DNA from: Deltaproteobacteria bacterium | GTDB taxonomy: Bacteria; Desulfobacterota; Desulfobacteria; Desulfobacterales; JAFDCJ01 | Direction of reading: 5' to 3' | Assembly (NCBI GenBank): GCA_019310665.1 | Contig: JAFDDW010000148.1 | Coordinates: 1 to 6,357 of the forward strand | DNA length: 6,357 bases | Shown here: positions 1-6,199 of the stretch, in pieces | Layout: the number at the start of each line of letters is the position of its first letter | Numbering within the stretch: the first letter of the stretch is position 1 | Translations under genes and position numbers: made by a program | The notes under the pieces: generated by a model | Database searches by the model: none | What the model was told of the DNA's origin: nothing | Seen by the model: only the letters and a program-made list of their open reading frames with translations

Positions 1-2
1 CG

Positions 3-1391
3 GGTATGACCGGAAAAAGAGCGGAACTGATTCAAAAGCTCAATGTGAACAGGGCCGGGCTGGATTCACACGCCAAACTCGACACCAGGCATGCGGCAGA
101 GCGTATGGCCCTGCGAATCGAGCAACATAAAGAGGATGCTTCCGACTACCGCAAGCAGATACGAAGCTTCCTTTTGGAGGCGGTCAGGGGAAAGGACGGC
201 GCGCTTGTGTTTTATCCCATCAACGAAATTGCTGACCGCAACAGTGTGGACGGTCGCGTATGGCGTTTTAAGGTAGGAAACACCGCCCTGCAAACGGACC
301 GTCTGCAAATGATCGGGGGTGGCGAGGTGGTCGGCAGCATTCCCCGGGGTCTGCCGTCTTTGTCATGGCCCCGGATTGACTATCATGTCGTTGTGCATCT
401 GTTACCCTTTGTGGCCATTATCGCACTGCTGGGCTTTATGGAGGCCATCTCGGTTGCCAAAGCGATGGCGGCCAAGACCGGCCAGAGGCTGGATCCCAAC
501 CGCGAGCTCATCGGCCAGGGCCTGGCCAACATCTGTGGCGCTGTGGCCAAAAGCTATCCGACTTCCGGGTCCTTTTCCAGATCGGCCGTCAATCTTCAAT
601 CCGGCGCCGTCTCCGGCCTGTCCGGCGTCATCACCAGTCTGAGCGTGGTGGTTGTATTGCTGTTTTTTACACCGCTCTTCTATCATTTACCCCAGTCGGT
701 GCTGGCCGCCATCATCATGATGGCGGTCGTGGGGTTAATAAACGTCAGGGGATTTATACATGCCTGGCAGGCCCAGTGGTATGACGGAACGATCTTAATA
801 ATTACCTTTATCTGTACCCTGGCGTTCGCACCCCACCTGGACCGGGGTATCCTGATCGGCGCCGGCCTTTCCATTTCCGTCTTTCTTTACAAAAGCATGC
901 GCCCCAAAGTTGTTGATCTTTCGTTGGATGTCGACCGCACGCTGCACGATGCCGTAGCCAGCGGTCTGCAGGAATGCAGGTATATTGACGTGGTCCGCTT
1001 CGATGGACCCTTATTTTTCGCCAACGCCAGTTATCTGGAAGACCAGATCAGAAACCGCCGGCGGTTGAAAAAAGATCTCAAACACATTATAATTTCGGCC
1101 GGCAGCATCAGTGACATTGACTCATCCGGAGAAGAAGCCTTATCTTTGACTATCGACCGGGTCAGAAGCGCCGGAATCGATATATCATTTAGCGGGATAA
1201 ATCGATCCGTCTTGAAGGTACTCAAGCAAACGCATCTGATTGTAAAAATCGGTGAGGATCATATCTACCCGACGATCGAAAACGCCATAAACGCCGTGCA
1301 CGAAATAACCCACAGGGGCGGGGAAGAAAAAGATTGTCCCTTGACGACCGTCTGTCGCATTACCCGGTCACCTCAAAAAATGGAGAAATAA
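3..1391 (+). CDS. SulP family anion permease with C-terminal STAS domain (5' partial)
   Basis: Secondary anion transporter of the SulP/SLC26 family in the inner membrane; the substrate (sulfate, bicarbonate or another anion) cannot be told from sequence. The frame is open to the left edge, so the N-terminal membrane half is missing; residues are numbered from the ATG at 6. Residues 110-117 (GSIPRGLP) and 186-196 (TSGSFSRSAVN) match conserved SulP segments. Hydrophobic helices lie near 128-146, 207-225, 230-246, 258-276 and 282-298. A STAS domain follows at about 325-435, with DIDSSG at 370-375, the loop that carries the phosphorylatable serine in SpoIIAA-type STAS proteins. Residues 1-105 are strongly hydrophilic and charged, where a membrane helix normally precedes the GSIP segment, so this looks like a soluble insert. 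The stop codon abuts the next ATG, which indicates an operon. Family call is firm; substrate is unknown. Confidence 0.93.
   Translation, partial: GMTGKRAELIQKLNVNRAGLDSHAKLDTRHAAERMALRIEQHKEDASDYRKQIRSFLLEAVRGKDGALVFYPINEIADRNSVDGRVWRFKVGNTALQTDRLQMIGGGEVVGSIPRGLPSLSWPRIDYHVVVHLLPFVAIIALLGFMEAISVAKAMAAKTGQRLDPNRELIGQGLANICGAVAKSYPTSGSFSRSAVNLQSGAVSGLSGVITSLSVVVVLLFFTPLFYHLPQSVLAAIIMMAVVGLINVRGFIHAWQAQWYDGTILIITFICTLAFAPHLDRGILIGAGLSISVFLYKSMRPKVVDLSLDVDRTLHDAVASGLQECRYIDVVRFDGPLFFANASYLEDQIRNRRRLKKDLKHIIISAGSISDIDSSGEEALSLTIDRVRSAGIDISFSGINRSVLKVLKQTHLIVKIGEDHIYPTIENAINAVHEITHRGGEEKDCPLTTVCRITRSPQKMEK
1382..1387 (+). promoter_or_regulatory. Ribosome binding site (GGAGAA) for the kinase-like/REC fusion
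   Basis: GGAGAA lies four bases before the ATG at 1392, inside the last codons of the SulP gene. It supports that start and suggests translational coupling, because the SulP TAA (1389-1391) is directly followed by the ATG. Confidence 0.6.
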
Positions 1392-2618
1392 ATGCCGATC
1401 ATTACCCTATTCAGCAGCAGTTTCTGTCAGGAAGGCCCTGTTGTCCAGGAAGTAATTGCCCGTACCGGATACCGGCAAATTACCGATGATGAAATTGTGG
1501 CCCAGGCAAGCCGGCGCTCAGCAATGGCGGAAAGCAAAATAAAACGGGCCTTTTCAGCCAAAACCTCGGTGTTCAATAAATTTACTCTCGAAAAGGAACG
1601 CTCCCTGGCCTATATCAAACTGGCGGTTGCCGATTTGATCACCACCGATAACATTCTGATAACCTGCTTTTCCGGGCAACTCATCCCCGGATCCGTCAGC
1701 CATATCCTGCGGGTGTGTTTGATTGCACCCAAAAAGTACCGAACTGAGGCCGCCGCCAGGCAGCAGGGTGTATCGGAAAAAGATGCCGCCCGGCTTGTCC
1801 AAAAACGCGAAGAAGACTGTGCATTCTGGGTAGATACTCTTTTCAGCAACAGTGATCCCTGGGATCCCGCCCTTTATGATATCGTTATACCGGTGGATAA
1901 GATGTCGCTGCAGGATGCGGCCGCCCTCATAGCGGATAATGCCGGCAAGGACATCATCCAACCAACGGCTGATTCCAAACAGGCTCTGGAGGATTTCCAT
2001 CTGGCGGCTGAAACGGAGGCAGCACTGGTCCGGGAAGGACATACCGTGGCGGTTAGCGCTATAAACGGCGCCATTACGTTGACCATCAACAAACATGTTC
2101 TCAGGCTCAACCGGCTCCGGGAAGAACTCAAAGCAATCGCCGAACCGATTGACGGGGTCAAATCGGTGGAAACGGAAATCGGCAAAGACTTTCACAAAAC
2201 TGATATCTATCGTAAGCATGATTTTGAAATGCCGTCCAAAGTATTGCTGGTGGACGACGAACGCGAATTCGTTCAAACGCTGTCCGAACGGTTGATACTG
2301 CGGGATATGGGTTCGGCGATCGCCTATGACGGCGAGTCCGCGCTTAACCTGATCAAAGAGGACGAACCCGAGGTCATCATTGTCGATCTTAAAATGCCTG
2401 GCGTTGATGGGTTGGAGGTTTTGCGGAAAGTAAAAGAGACACGCCCGGAGATCGAGGTCATCATTCTCACCGGACACGGTCACGAAGAAGACCGGGAGTT
2501 ATGTATGGAACTGGGCGCTTTTGCCTACCTGCAAAAACCTCTGGACATCAATGTGCTCAGCGACACGATCCAGAAGGCCAATGAAAAAATTCGGCAGAAG
2601 AAGAGGAAAGAGATTTAG
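1392..2618 (+). CDS. Cytidylate-kinase-like / BON-like / response-regulator receiver fusion
   Basis: Cytosolic 408-residue three-part protein. Residues 1 to about 200 resemble the cytidylate-kinase-like family (Pfam Cytidylate_kin2 type): N-terminal PIITLF strand, an EKERSLAYIKLAV helix, SHILRVCLIA, and the DPWDPALYDIVI segment. The nucleotide loop is degenerate: residues 8-16 read SSSFCQEGP, with no GK pair, so phosphotransfer from ATP is doubtful. Residues about 217-268 look like a BON-type domain (VAVSAINGAITLTI, then DGVKSVETEI). From M280 comes a complete receiver: acidic pair D288/D289, phosphoacceptor D332, T360 and K382. No DNA-binding or other output domain follows, so the kinase-like part is either the output or a ligand sensor. 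The gene directly follows SulP with no gap, and two kinase-type genes lie downstream. Receiver call is certain, kinase-like fold likely, BON assignment tentative. The last codons are part of a heptamer repeat. Confidence 0.9.
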   Translation: MPIITLFSSSFCQEGPVVQEVIARTGYRQITDDEIVAQASRRSAMAESKIKRAFSAKTSVFNKFTLEKERSLAYIKLAVADLITTDNILITCFSGQLIPGSVSHILRVCLIAPKKYRTEAAARQQGVSEKDAARLVQKREEDCAFWVDTLFSNSDPWDPALYDIVIPVDKMSLQDAAALIADNAGKDIIQPTADSKQALEDFHLAAETEAALVREGHTVAVSAINGAITLTINKHVLRLNRLREELKAIAEPIDGVKSVETEIGKDFHKTDIYRKHDFEMPSKVLLVDDEREFVQTLSERLILRDMGSAIAYDGESALNLIKEDEPEVIIVDLKMPGVDGLEVLRKVKETRPEIEVIILTGHGHEEDRELCMELGAFAYLQKPLDINVLSDTIQKANEKIRQKKRKEI

Positions 2619-2652
2619 GATTGCGGATTTTGGATTTCGGATTGCAGATTTA
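2611..2652 (+). repeat. Heptamer imperfect tandem array, consensus GGATTKC/GGATTTY
   Basis: Six consecutive 7-base units, the central four being GGATTGC, GGATTTT, GGATTTC and GGATTGC (2618-2645), flanked on both sides by AGATTTA (2611-2617 and 2646-2652). The array begins inside the last codons of the upstream gene and contains its TAG stop. No transposase, spacer or hairpin is associated. The rest of the 101-base gap up to 2719 is AT-rich. Confidence 0.8.
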
Positions 2653-2689
2653 AAAATGTATGATATTCGATTATAAAAAATGGTTTTAA

Positions 2690-2695
2690 TATAAT
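2690..2695 (+). promoter_or_regulatory. Possible -10 element (TATAAT) upstream of the sensor kinase
   Basis: A perfect TATAAT lies 24 bases before the kinase ATG in an AT-rich stretch. A matching -35 is not evident: TTCGAT, 18 bases upstream, matches only two of six consensus positions. AT-richness alone could produce this hexamer, so an internal promoter is only possible. No strong Shine-Dalgarno precedes the ATG; CCGAGA at 2704-2709 is the nearest candidate. Confidence 0.3.
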
Positions 2696-2719
2696 TTAGA
2701 AACTCCGAGACACTAAACC

Positions 2720-4474
2720 ATGTCCATTTTAAAAAAACTGAAACCCGGCTTTTTGGATCACAAAGATGTCACCGCCGGACTGTACAAACACCACTTTGAC
2801 TTTATGCGGATCTGGAAGCGGGCATTTCTGGTGACGGCGACCGTAGCGCTCGTGCCCTTAATCATCTGGGCCTTTTCCGGATACCGGCTGACCATGGAAA
2901 CCATCGAGTCGGAACTCGTGCTGCGCACCTCCCAGCTTGTTTCGAATTCCTGGCGATCGGTTTCAATGTTTCTGACCGAACGCAAATCGGTGCTGGATTT
3001 TATTGCCCATGATCATGGCCTGCAAACCTTGAAAGACCCTGCCCGCCTGGCCGACATACTGGAGAACCTCAATAAACGGTTTGGCGGTTTCATCGATCTG
3101 GGTTTTATCGACAGCACCGGAAAACAATTATCCCATACCGGCTCGCATCAAATGGAAGGCCTGGATTACGACCAGCTACCCTGGTTTCGTGAAGTCCTGA
3201 ACCGTGGTGTCTATATCAGTGAATTGGTCACGGGCGCGCTCAATGAGCCCCATATTGATTTCGCGGTCAAGCGCGAATTGGCGGACGGCTCCTTTTTCGT
3301 GCTGCATGCGGTTCTCAAGCCGGAACAACTCACGGAATCCATCGCCCAAATTGATGTGGGCGCCAGGGGAGATCTTTTTATTATCAACCGCGAGGGTGTG
3401 CTGCAGACCCCTTCCCGTTATTATGGACCGGTTTTTAATAAAATTTCGATGGCGGTTCCGGAATACGCTCCCAAGGCGCGGGTTTTTGAAAGCATCGATG
3501 ATAAAAAAGATCGAATCGTCGTCGGTTATGCTCATATACCGGATACCCCTTATATTCTGATGATGATCCAAGAACAAAGCGAACGCATTCAGCCCTGGTA
3601 CAAAACGACCTGGGCCTTTACGGGAATTCTGGCAGCGAGCGTCGTTGCGATCCTGCTGGTTACGCTCGGGGTCGCCACGCATCTGGTCAATCAGATCCAC
3701 GAAGCCGACCAGGAACGGGTCGACACGCTGCATCAGGTGGAATATGCCAACAAGATGGTATCCCTGGGACGTCTGGCTTCCGGGGTGGCCCATGAAATCA
3801 ACAATCCGCTGGCCATCATTAACGAAAAGGCCGGACATATCAGGGATATATTCACGTTGACCGACACCTACGCCAAAGATCCCAAACTCGTCGGGCTGGT
3901 GGATTCGGTTATTTCTACAGTGCAGCGCTGCGCGAAGGTAACCAGGGGCCTGTTGAATTTTACGCGTCATCTCAATCTGAGCATCCAGACCATCGACCTA
4001 AAAGAAATCATCGATGAGGTCAAAAGCGTGCTAACCAAAGAAACTGAACTCAGATCGATAAGCGTGGGGATAACGGTGTCGGAGGACATCCCGTCGTTTG
4101 AGAGTGATCGCGGCAAACTGGAGCAGGTTTTTTTCAATTTGTTTAACAGCGCCATCGGTGCCATGAACGACGGCGGTCATCTGGAGTTTACGGCCACGCG
4201 AAAGAATGAGGATTATATTTCGGTTGCATTTACCGATAACGGTCGCGGCATCCCGGAGTCGGATCTGAAGAGCATTTTTGAACCGTTTTATTATTCGAAA
4301 ACCGGCCACAGCGGAACCGGTCTGGGCCTGGCGGTCACCTATGCCCTGGTGCAGGAACTCGGGGGCACGATCAGCGTTCAGAGTCGCCCCGGCCAGGAAA
4401 CCGTTTTTGATATCAGCATCCCCCTTAAAAGGCCAGGGGCATCGTCGTCGTCAGATCAAAATAATAATGTTTGA
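2720..4474 (+). CDS. Membrane sensor histidine kinase (dCache-like sensor, HisKA, HATPase)
   Basis: A 584-residue inner-membrane kinase that should autophosphorylate on histidine in response to a periplasmic signal. TM1 is about 35-53 and TM2 about 298-320. The roughly 245-residue segment between them has dCache-like features: FIDLGFIDSTGKQLSHTG, then DYDQLPWF at 149-156 and NEPH at 175-178. No obvious HAMP domain follows TM2; the linker runs straight into HisKA, with phosphoacceptor H358 in HEINNPL. The ATPase domain has a G1 box DNGRGIP (from D506), FEPFYYSK, and a G2 box GTGLGL (532-537). The N-box reads NLFNSAIGAM from N473, so serine 477 stands where the second conserved asparagine normally sits. 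Likely partners are the receiver proteins on either side. The ligand is unknown. ATG 2720 gives a short cytosolic leader before TM1, as expected. Confidence 0.93.
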   Translation: MSILKKLKPGFLDHKDVTAGLYKHHFDFMRIWKRAFLVTATVALVPLIIWAFSGYRLTMETIESELVLRTSQLVSNSWRSVSMFLTERKSVLDFIAHDHGLQTLKDPARLADILENLNKRFGGFIDLGFIDSTGKQLSHTGSHQMEGLDYDQLPWFREVLNRGVYISELVTGALNEPHIDFAVKRELADGSFFVLHAVLKPEQLTESIAQIDVGARGDLFIINREGVLQTPSRYYGPVFNKISMAVPEYAPKARVFESIDDKKDRIVVGYAHIPDTPYILMMIQEQSERIQPWYKTTWAFTGILAASVVAILLVTLGVATHLVNQIHEADQERVDTLHQVEYANKMVSLGRLASGVAHEINNPLAIINEKAGHIRDIFTLTDTYAKDPKLVGLVDSVISTVQRCAKVTRGLLNFTRHLNLSIQTIDLKEIIDEVKSVLTKETELRSISVGITVSEDIPSFESDRGKLEQVFFNLFNSAIGAMNDGGHLEFTATRKNEDYISVAFTDNGRGIPESDLKSIFEPFYYSKTGHSGTGLGLAVTYALVQELGGTISVQSRPGQETVFDISIPLKRPGASSSSDQNNNV

Positions 4475-4509
4475 TGGATTATGCTCTTACGGATATGGCG
4501 CTAAAACCC

Positions 4510-4672
4510 AAATTACAATATCCAAATTACAAATAATATCCAAATTCCAAGTTCCAATGACCGAAACATTCCGATCACCTATTCGTTATCGCGCGGTCAT
4601 TCTATCTGTTTCGAATTTTGAATTTTGGTCATTGGGATTTATTTGAAATTTGTATTTTGGTGCTTGAATTTT
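4510..4672. repeat. Large imperfect inverted repeat built from heptamers (AAATTCC / GAATTTT)
   Basis: The gap between the two kinase-type genes holds two mirrored arms made of 7-base units. The left arm (4510-4562) has AAATTAC, AATATCC, AAATTAC, an 11-base unit, then AAATTCC, AAGTTCC and AATGACC. The right arm (4613-4672) has two GAATTTT, GGTCATT, GGGATTT, an 11-base unit, GTATTTT, GGTGCTT and GAATTTT. The perfectly paired core is CCAATGACC (4554-4562) with GGTCATTGG (4627-4635); an inner GAAAC/GTTTC pair is at 4563-4567 and 4608-4612. It could fold as an RNA hairpin or cruciform. There is no open reading frame of note and no terminator-like GC stem with a T-run. Confidence 0.75.
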
Positions 4673-4745
4673 ATTATTTTAATACGACTACCGGTTGGAT
4701 TATCAGTCGAAATTCATCTTCAAGGAAAGCAAAGCAGGGTTGCGT

Positions 4746-5408
4746 ATGGATCAAAAACCAGGAAATACCTCAGAGATGGGTCTGCAGTTCTTTGGCAGGA
4801 TGTCGGCCTCGATATCCCACGAAATTAAGAATGTGCTGGCGATCATTAATGAAAATGCAGGACTTTTGGAAGATTTTTCGTTAATGGCGGAGCGGGGGAT
4901 GCCGATCGATCCTGGACGATTAAAAACGATGGCGGAAAAGGTTAAGCTGCAAATTAGCCGGGCGGACGGAATCATTAAGAATATGAACCGGCTCGCTCAC
5001 AGTATCGATGAAACCATCACAACCGTTGATCTGGATCAAACGATTGAACTGTTCATGGCCCTGACAGACAGTTTTACCGTCATGCGAGGTGTTAAGGTGG
5101 ATCTGCAACTACCGGGAAGTCCGCTAACGATTCCAACAGCTCCATTTTTTCTGATGAACCTTCTGTGGCTGTGCCTGGATTTTTCCATGTCCGCCAGCGG
5201 AGATGAAAAACGGGTTGAGCTTGTCGTCGAAGAAACCGAAAACAGCGTTCTAATTCGGTTCCGGCGGCTGGCAGGTCTTAGTGAGGCGCTGTTGGAAACT
5301 TTCCCGTCTGAGCGGGAGAAGAACCTGCTCGATGTGCTGGAAGCGGATTTGACAGTAGAACACGGCCGCGAAGAGATTGCTCTGCGACTGTTGAAAAACA
5401 TGTTGTAA
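4746..5408 (+). CDS. HisKA protein with degenerate ATPase domain; possible Spo0B/ChpT-like histidine phosphotransferase
   Basis: A soluble protein of 220 residues from ATG 4746, without membrane segments. Residues 13-41 form a clear HisKA first helix, with H25 in SHEIKNVLAIINENAG. This closely parallels AHEINNPLAIINEKAG of the upstream kinase and keeps the glutamate at H+1 and asparagine at H+4. A second helix (about 58-85) would complete the four-helix dimer. Where the ATPase domain should follow (about 105-220) there is no paired-asparagine N-box (FFLMNLLWLCLDF at 134-146), no DxGxG and no GxGLGL. It therefore probably cannot autophosphorylate, but could shuttle or remove phosphate on receivers. 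Spo0B and ChpT have this architecture and similar size, but homology to either is not shown. I chose ATG 4746, with AGGG at 4736-4739, over a TTG at 4695 that lacks a ribosome site. Confidence 0.82.
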   Translation: MDQKPGNTSEMGLQFFGRMSASISHEIKNVLAIINENAGLLEDFSLMAERGMPIDPGRLKTMAEKVKLQISRADGIIKNMNRLAHSIDETITTVDLDQTIELFMALTDSFTVMRGVKVDLQLPGSPLTIPTAPFFLMNLLWLCLDFSMSASGDEKRVELVVEETENSVLIRFRRLAGLSEALLETFPSEREKNLLDVLEADLTVEHGREEIALRLLKNML

Positions 5409-5472
5409 GAAACTAAAGGTGTTTCGCCGCCGGATTCAGGTTTCAGCAATCGTAACATGATGAAATTATGAC

Positions 5473-5478
5473 TATAAT
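5473..5478 (+). promoter_or_regulatory. Possible -10 element (TATAAT) before the receiver gene
   Basis: TATAAT in the 121-base gap, 57 bases before the receiver ATG. I see no acceptable -35 at the usual distance (5450-5455 reads TCGTAA), so the assignment is weak. It would put the octamer array at 5487-5518 inside the leader RNA. Confidence 0.25.
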
Positions 5479-5486
5479 TTACCTAA

Positions 5487-5518
5487 TCAACCATTCAACC
5501 AGTAAACTATTCAACGAG
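5487..5518 (+). repeat. Octamer imperfect tandem array, consensus TCAACCAK
   Basis: Four consecutive 8-base units (TCAACCAT, TCAACCAG, TAAACTAT, TCAACGAG). The period is eight here, not the seven seen in the other arrays. The last unit supplies most of the GAGG ribosome binding site of the receiver gene. Confidence 0.65.
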
Positions 5519-5519
5519 G
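5516..5519 (+). promoter_or_regulatory. Ribosome binding site (GAGG) of the receiver gene
   Basis: GAGG ten bases before ATG 5530. Spacing is slightly long but it is the only purine-rich candidate. Three of its bases belong to the last unit of the octamer array, so repeat and translation signal overlap. Confidence 0.5.
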
Positions 5520-5529
5520 TCTGAATTCA

Positions 5530-5910
5530 ATGTCCGCTAAGGTTTTAATCGTTGACGACGAAAAGGATTTTTTAGAAATCATGGCTGAGCGCATGGAAGC
5601 CCGCGGCATGGAGGTCTCCACCGCCACTTCGGCCGAGAAGGCCCTTAAAATGATACTTAGAGAATCCTATGATGCCGTCATCATGGATTTGATGATGCCG
5701 GAAATGGACGGTTTTAAAGCGTTAAAACTGTTCAAAGAAACCCGACCCGACCTACAAATCATCCTGTTGACGGCCAACGTACCGGAGGAAAAGTGCATCG
5801 AAGCCATCAAGCTTGGCGCCATGGATGTCATAGAAAAACCTGCCGATTTGGACCTCCTCACCCAAAAAATAGAAGCCGCCAAAGCCCCCCTGAGAAATAA
5901 ACAAGGATGA
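5530..5910 (+). CDS. Stand-alone response-regulator receiver protein
   Basis: A 126-residue single-domain receiver, a soluble phosphate acceptor with no output domain. All active-site residues are present: acidic pair D9/D10, phosphoacceptor D53 in MDLMMPEMDG, T81 and K103 (EKP). The full length is used by one REC fold plus a short basic tail (APLRNKQG). It resembles the REC of the kinase-like fusion upstream: VLIVDDE against VLLVDDE, KETRPDLQIILLT against KETRPEIEVIILT. The two may therefore be served by the same kinase. As a CheY/Spo0F-like protein it could act by binding a partner or as a relay intermediate. The gene lies 121 bases after the phosphotransferase-like gene, so it may be in the same operon or have its own promoter. 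Its TGA is the start of a heptamer array. Confidence 0.95.
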   Translation: MSAKVLIVDDEKDFLEIMAERMEARGMEVSTATSAEKALKMILRESYDAVIMDLMMPEMDGFKALKLFKETRPDLQIILLTANVPEEKCIEAIKLGAMDVIEKPADLDLLTQKIEAAKAPLRNKQG

Positions 5911-5951
5911 ACGTCCAACGTCGAACATCGAACGTCGAACATCGAATAATG
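5910..5951 (+). repeat. Heptamer imperfect tandem array, consensus AACRTCG
   Basis: Six 7-base units: AACGTCC, AACGTCG, AACATCG, AACGTCG, AACATCG and a degenerate AATAATG. The first base is the last base of the receiver gene's TGA stop, so the array abuts the coding region exactly. Confidence 0.8.
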
Positions 5952-5953
5952 AT

Positions 5954-5967
5954 GTCGCTGCGCTCCG
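5954..5967 (+). repeat. Dispersed 14-mer repeat GTCGCTSCGCTCCG, copy 1
   Basis: GTCGCTGCGCTCCG; it matches the copy at 6118-6131 at 13 of 14 positions. This GC-rich unit sits between heptamer blocks. Confidence 0.6.
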
Positions 5968-5994
5968 CTATCCTGAATGACAAAGGTCAATTGA

Positions 5995-6008
5995 TCCGCC
6001 AAGGCGGA
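5995..6008. repeat. Short palindrome TCCGCC-AA-GGCGGA
   Basis: Perfect six-base arms around AA, inside the gene-free stretch. There is no T-run after it on the + strand. On the - strand the arm is followed by ATCAATTG, also without a T-run, so it is not a convincing terminator for either convergent gene. Confidence 0.5.
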
Positions 6009-6009
6009 A

Positions 6010-6030
6010 CATTCATCATTCTTCATTCCG
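6010..6030 (+). repeat. Heptamer array, consensus CATTCNN (three units)
   Basis: Three units, CATTCAT, CATTCTT and CATTCCG. They share the CATTC core with the longer array at 6161-6195. Confidence 0.6.
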
Positions 6031-6036
6031 TTAAAG

Positions 6037-6078
6037 CCCGTAACCCGTAACTCGCAACACGCAACACGAAACCCGTAA
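6037..6078 (+). repeat. Heptamer array, consensus CCCGTAA / CRCGYAA
   Basis: Six 7-base units: CCCGTAA twice, CTCGCAA, CACGCAA, CACGAAA, CCCGTAA. They follow the same consensus as the array at 6200-6255, 120 bases further on. Confidence 0.8.
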
Positions 6079-6086
6079 CCGAAACA

Positions 6087-6114
6087 ATTGACGAATGACT
6101 ATTGACGAATTATG
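6087..6114 (+). repeat. 14-base tandem duplication made of two heptamers (ATTGACG)
   Basis: ATTGACG-AATGACT followed by ATTGACG-AATTATG, so a 14-base period equal to two heptamers. It continues the 7-base spacing after a short slip from the array ending at 6078. Confidence 0.6.
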
Positions 6115-6117
6115 GAA

Positions 6118-6131
6118 GTCGCTCCGCTCCG
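6118..6131 (+). repeat. Dispersed 14-mer repeat GTCGCTSCGCTCCG, copy 2
   Basis: GTCGCTCCGCTCCG, one mismatch from the copy at 5954-5967. Between here and 6160 is an AT-rich spacer with nothing recognisable. Confidence 0.6.
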
Positions 6132-6160
6132 TCGTAAAACAATTTATTAAAATCGATAGA

Positions 6161-6195
6161 ATTCCTCAATTCCGCATTCCGCATTCCACATTCGA
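6161..6195 (+). repeat. Heptamer array, consensus CATTCCG
   Basis: Five units: ATTCCTC, AATTCCG, CATTCCG, CATTCCA, CATTCGA. The tail ends in GAATGAC (6194-6200), which joins directly onto the next array. Confidence 0.75.
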
Positions 6196-6199
6196 ATGA

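Noticed and set aside
1554..2483. Long - strand open frame of 309 codons opposite the kinase-like/REC gene
   Set aside because: It is the antisense of a gene with clear domains; its translation shows no recognisable motifs and has an aromatic- and glycine-rich composition typical of a shadow frame.
2229..2618. Internal start at ATG 2229 giving a separate receiver protein
   Set aside because: No Shine-Dalgarno precedes it and the reading frame is continuous with the upstream domains, so a fusion is simpler.
3176..3970. - strand open frame of 264 codons opposite the sensor kinase
   Set aside because: Antisense shadow of the dCache/HisKA coding region, without motifs or a ribosome binding site.
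4695..4745. TTG at 4695 as the start of the HisKA protein
   Set aside because: No ribosome binding site, and the added 17 residues carry no family similarity. ATG 4746 has an AGGG at a suitable distance.
5409..5425. Hairpin GAAAC/GTTTC after the phosphotransferase-like gene as a terminator
   Set aside because: Only a five-base AT-rich stem with no T-run following; too weak to call.
5667..6026. - strand open frame of 119 codons overlapping the receiver gene and the AACRTCG array
   Set aside because: Part is antisense to the receiver and the rest is translated heptamers (FDVRCSTLDVH); no independent coding evidence.
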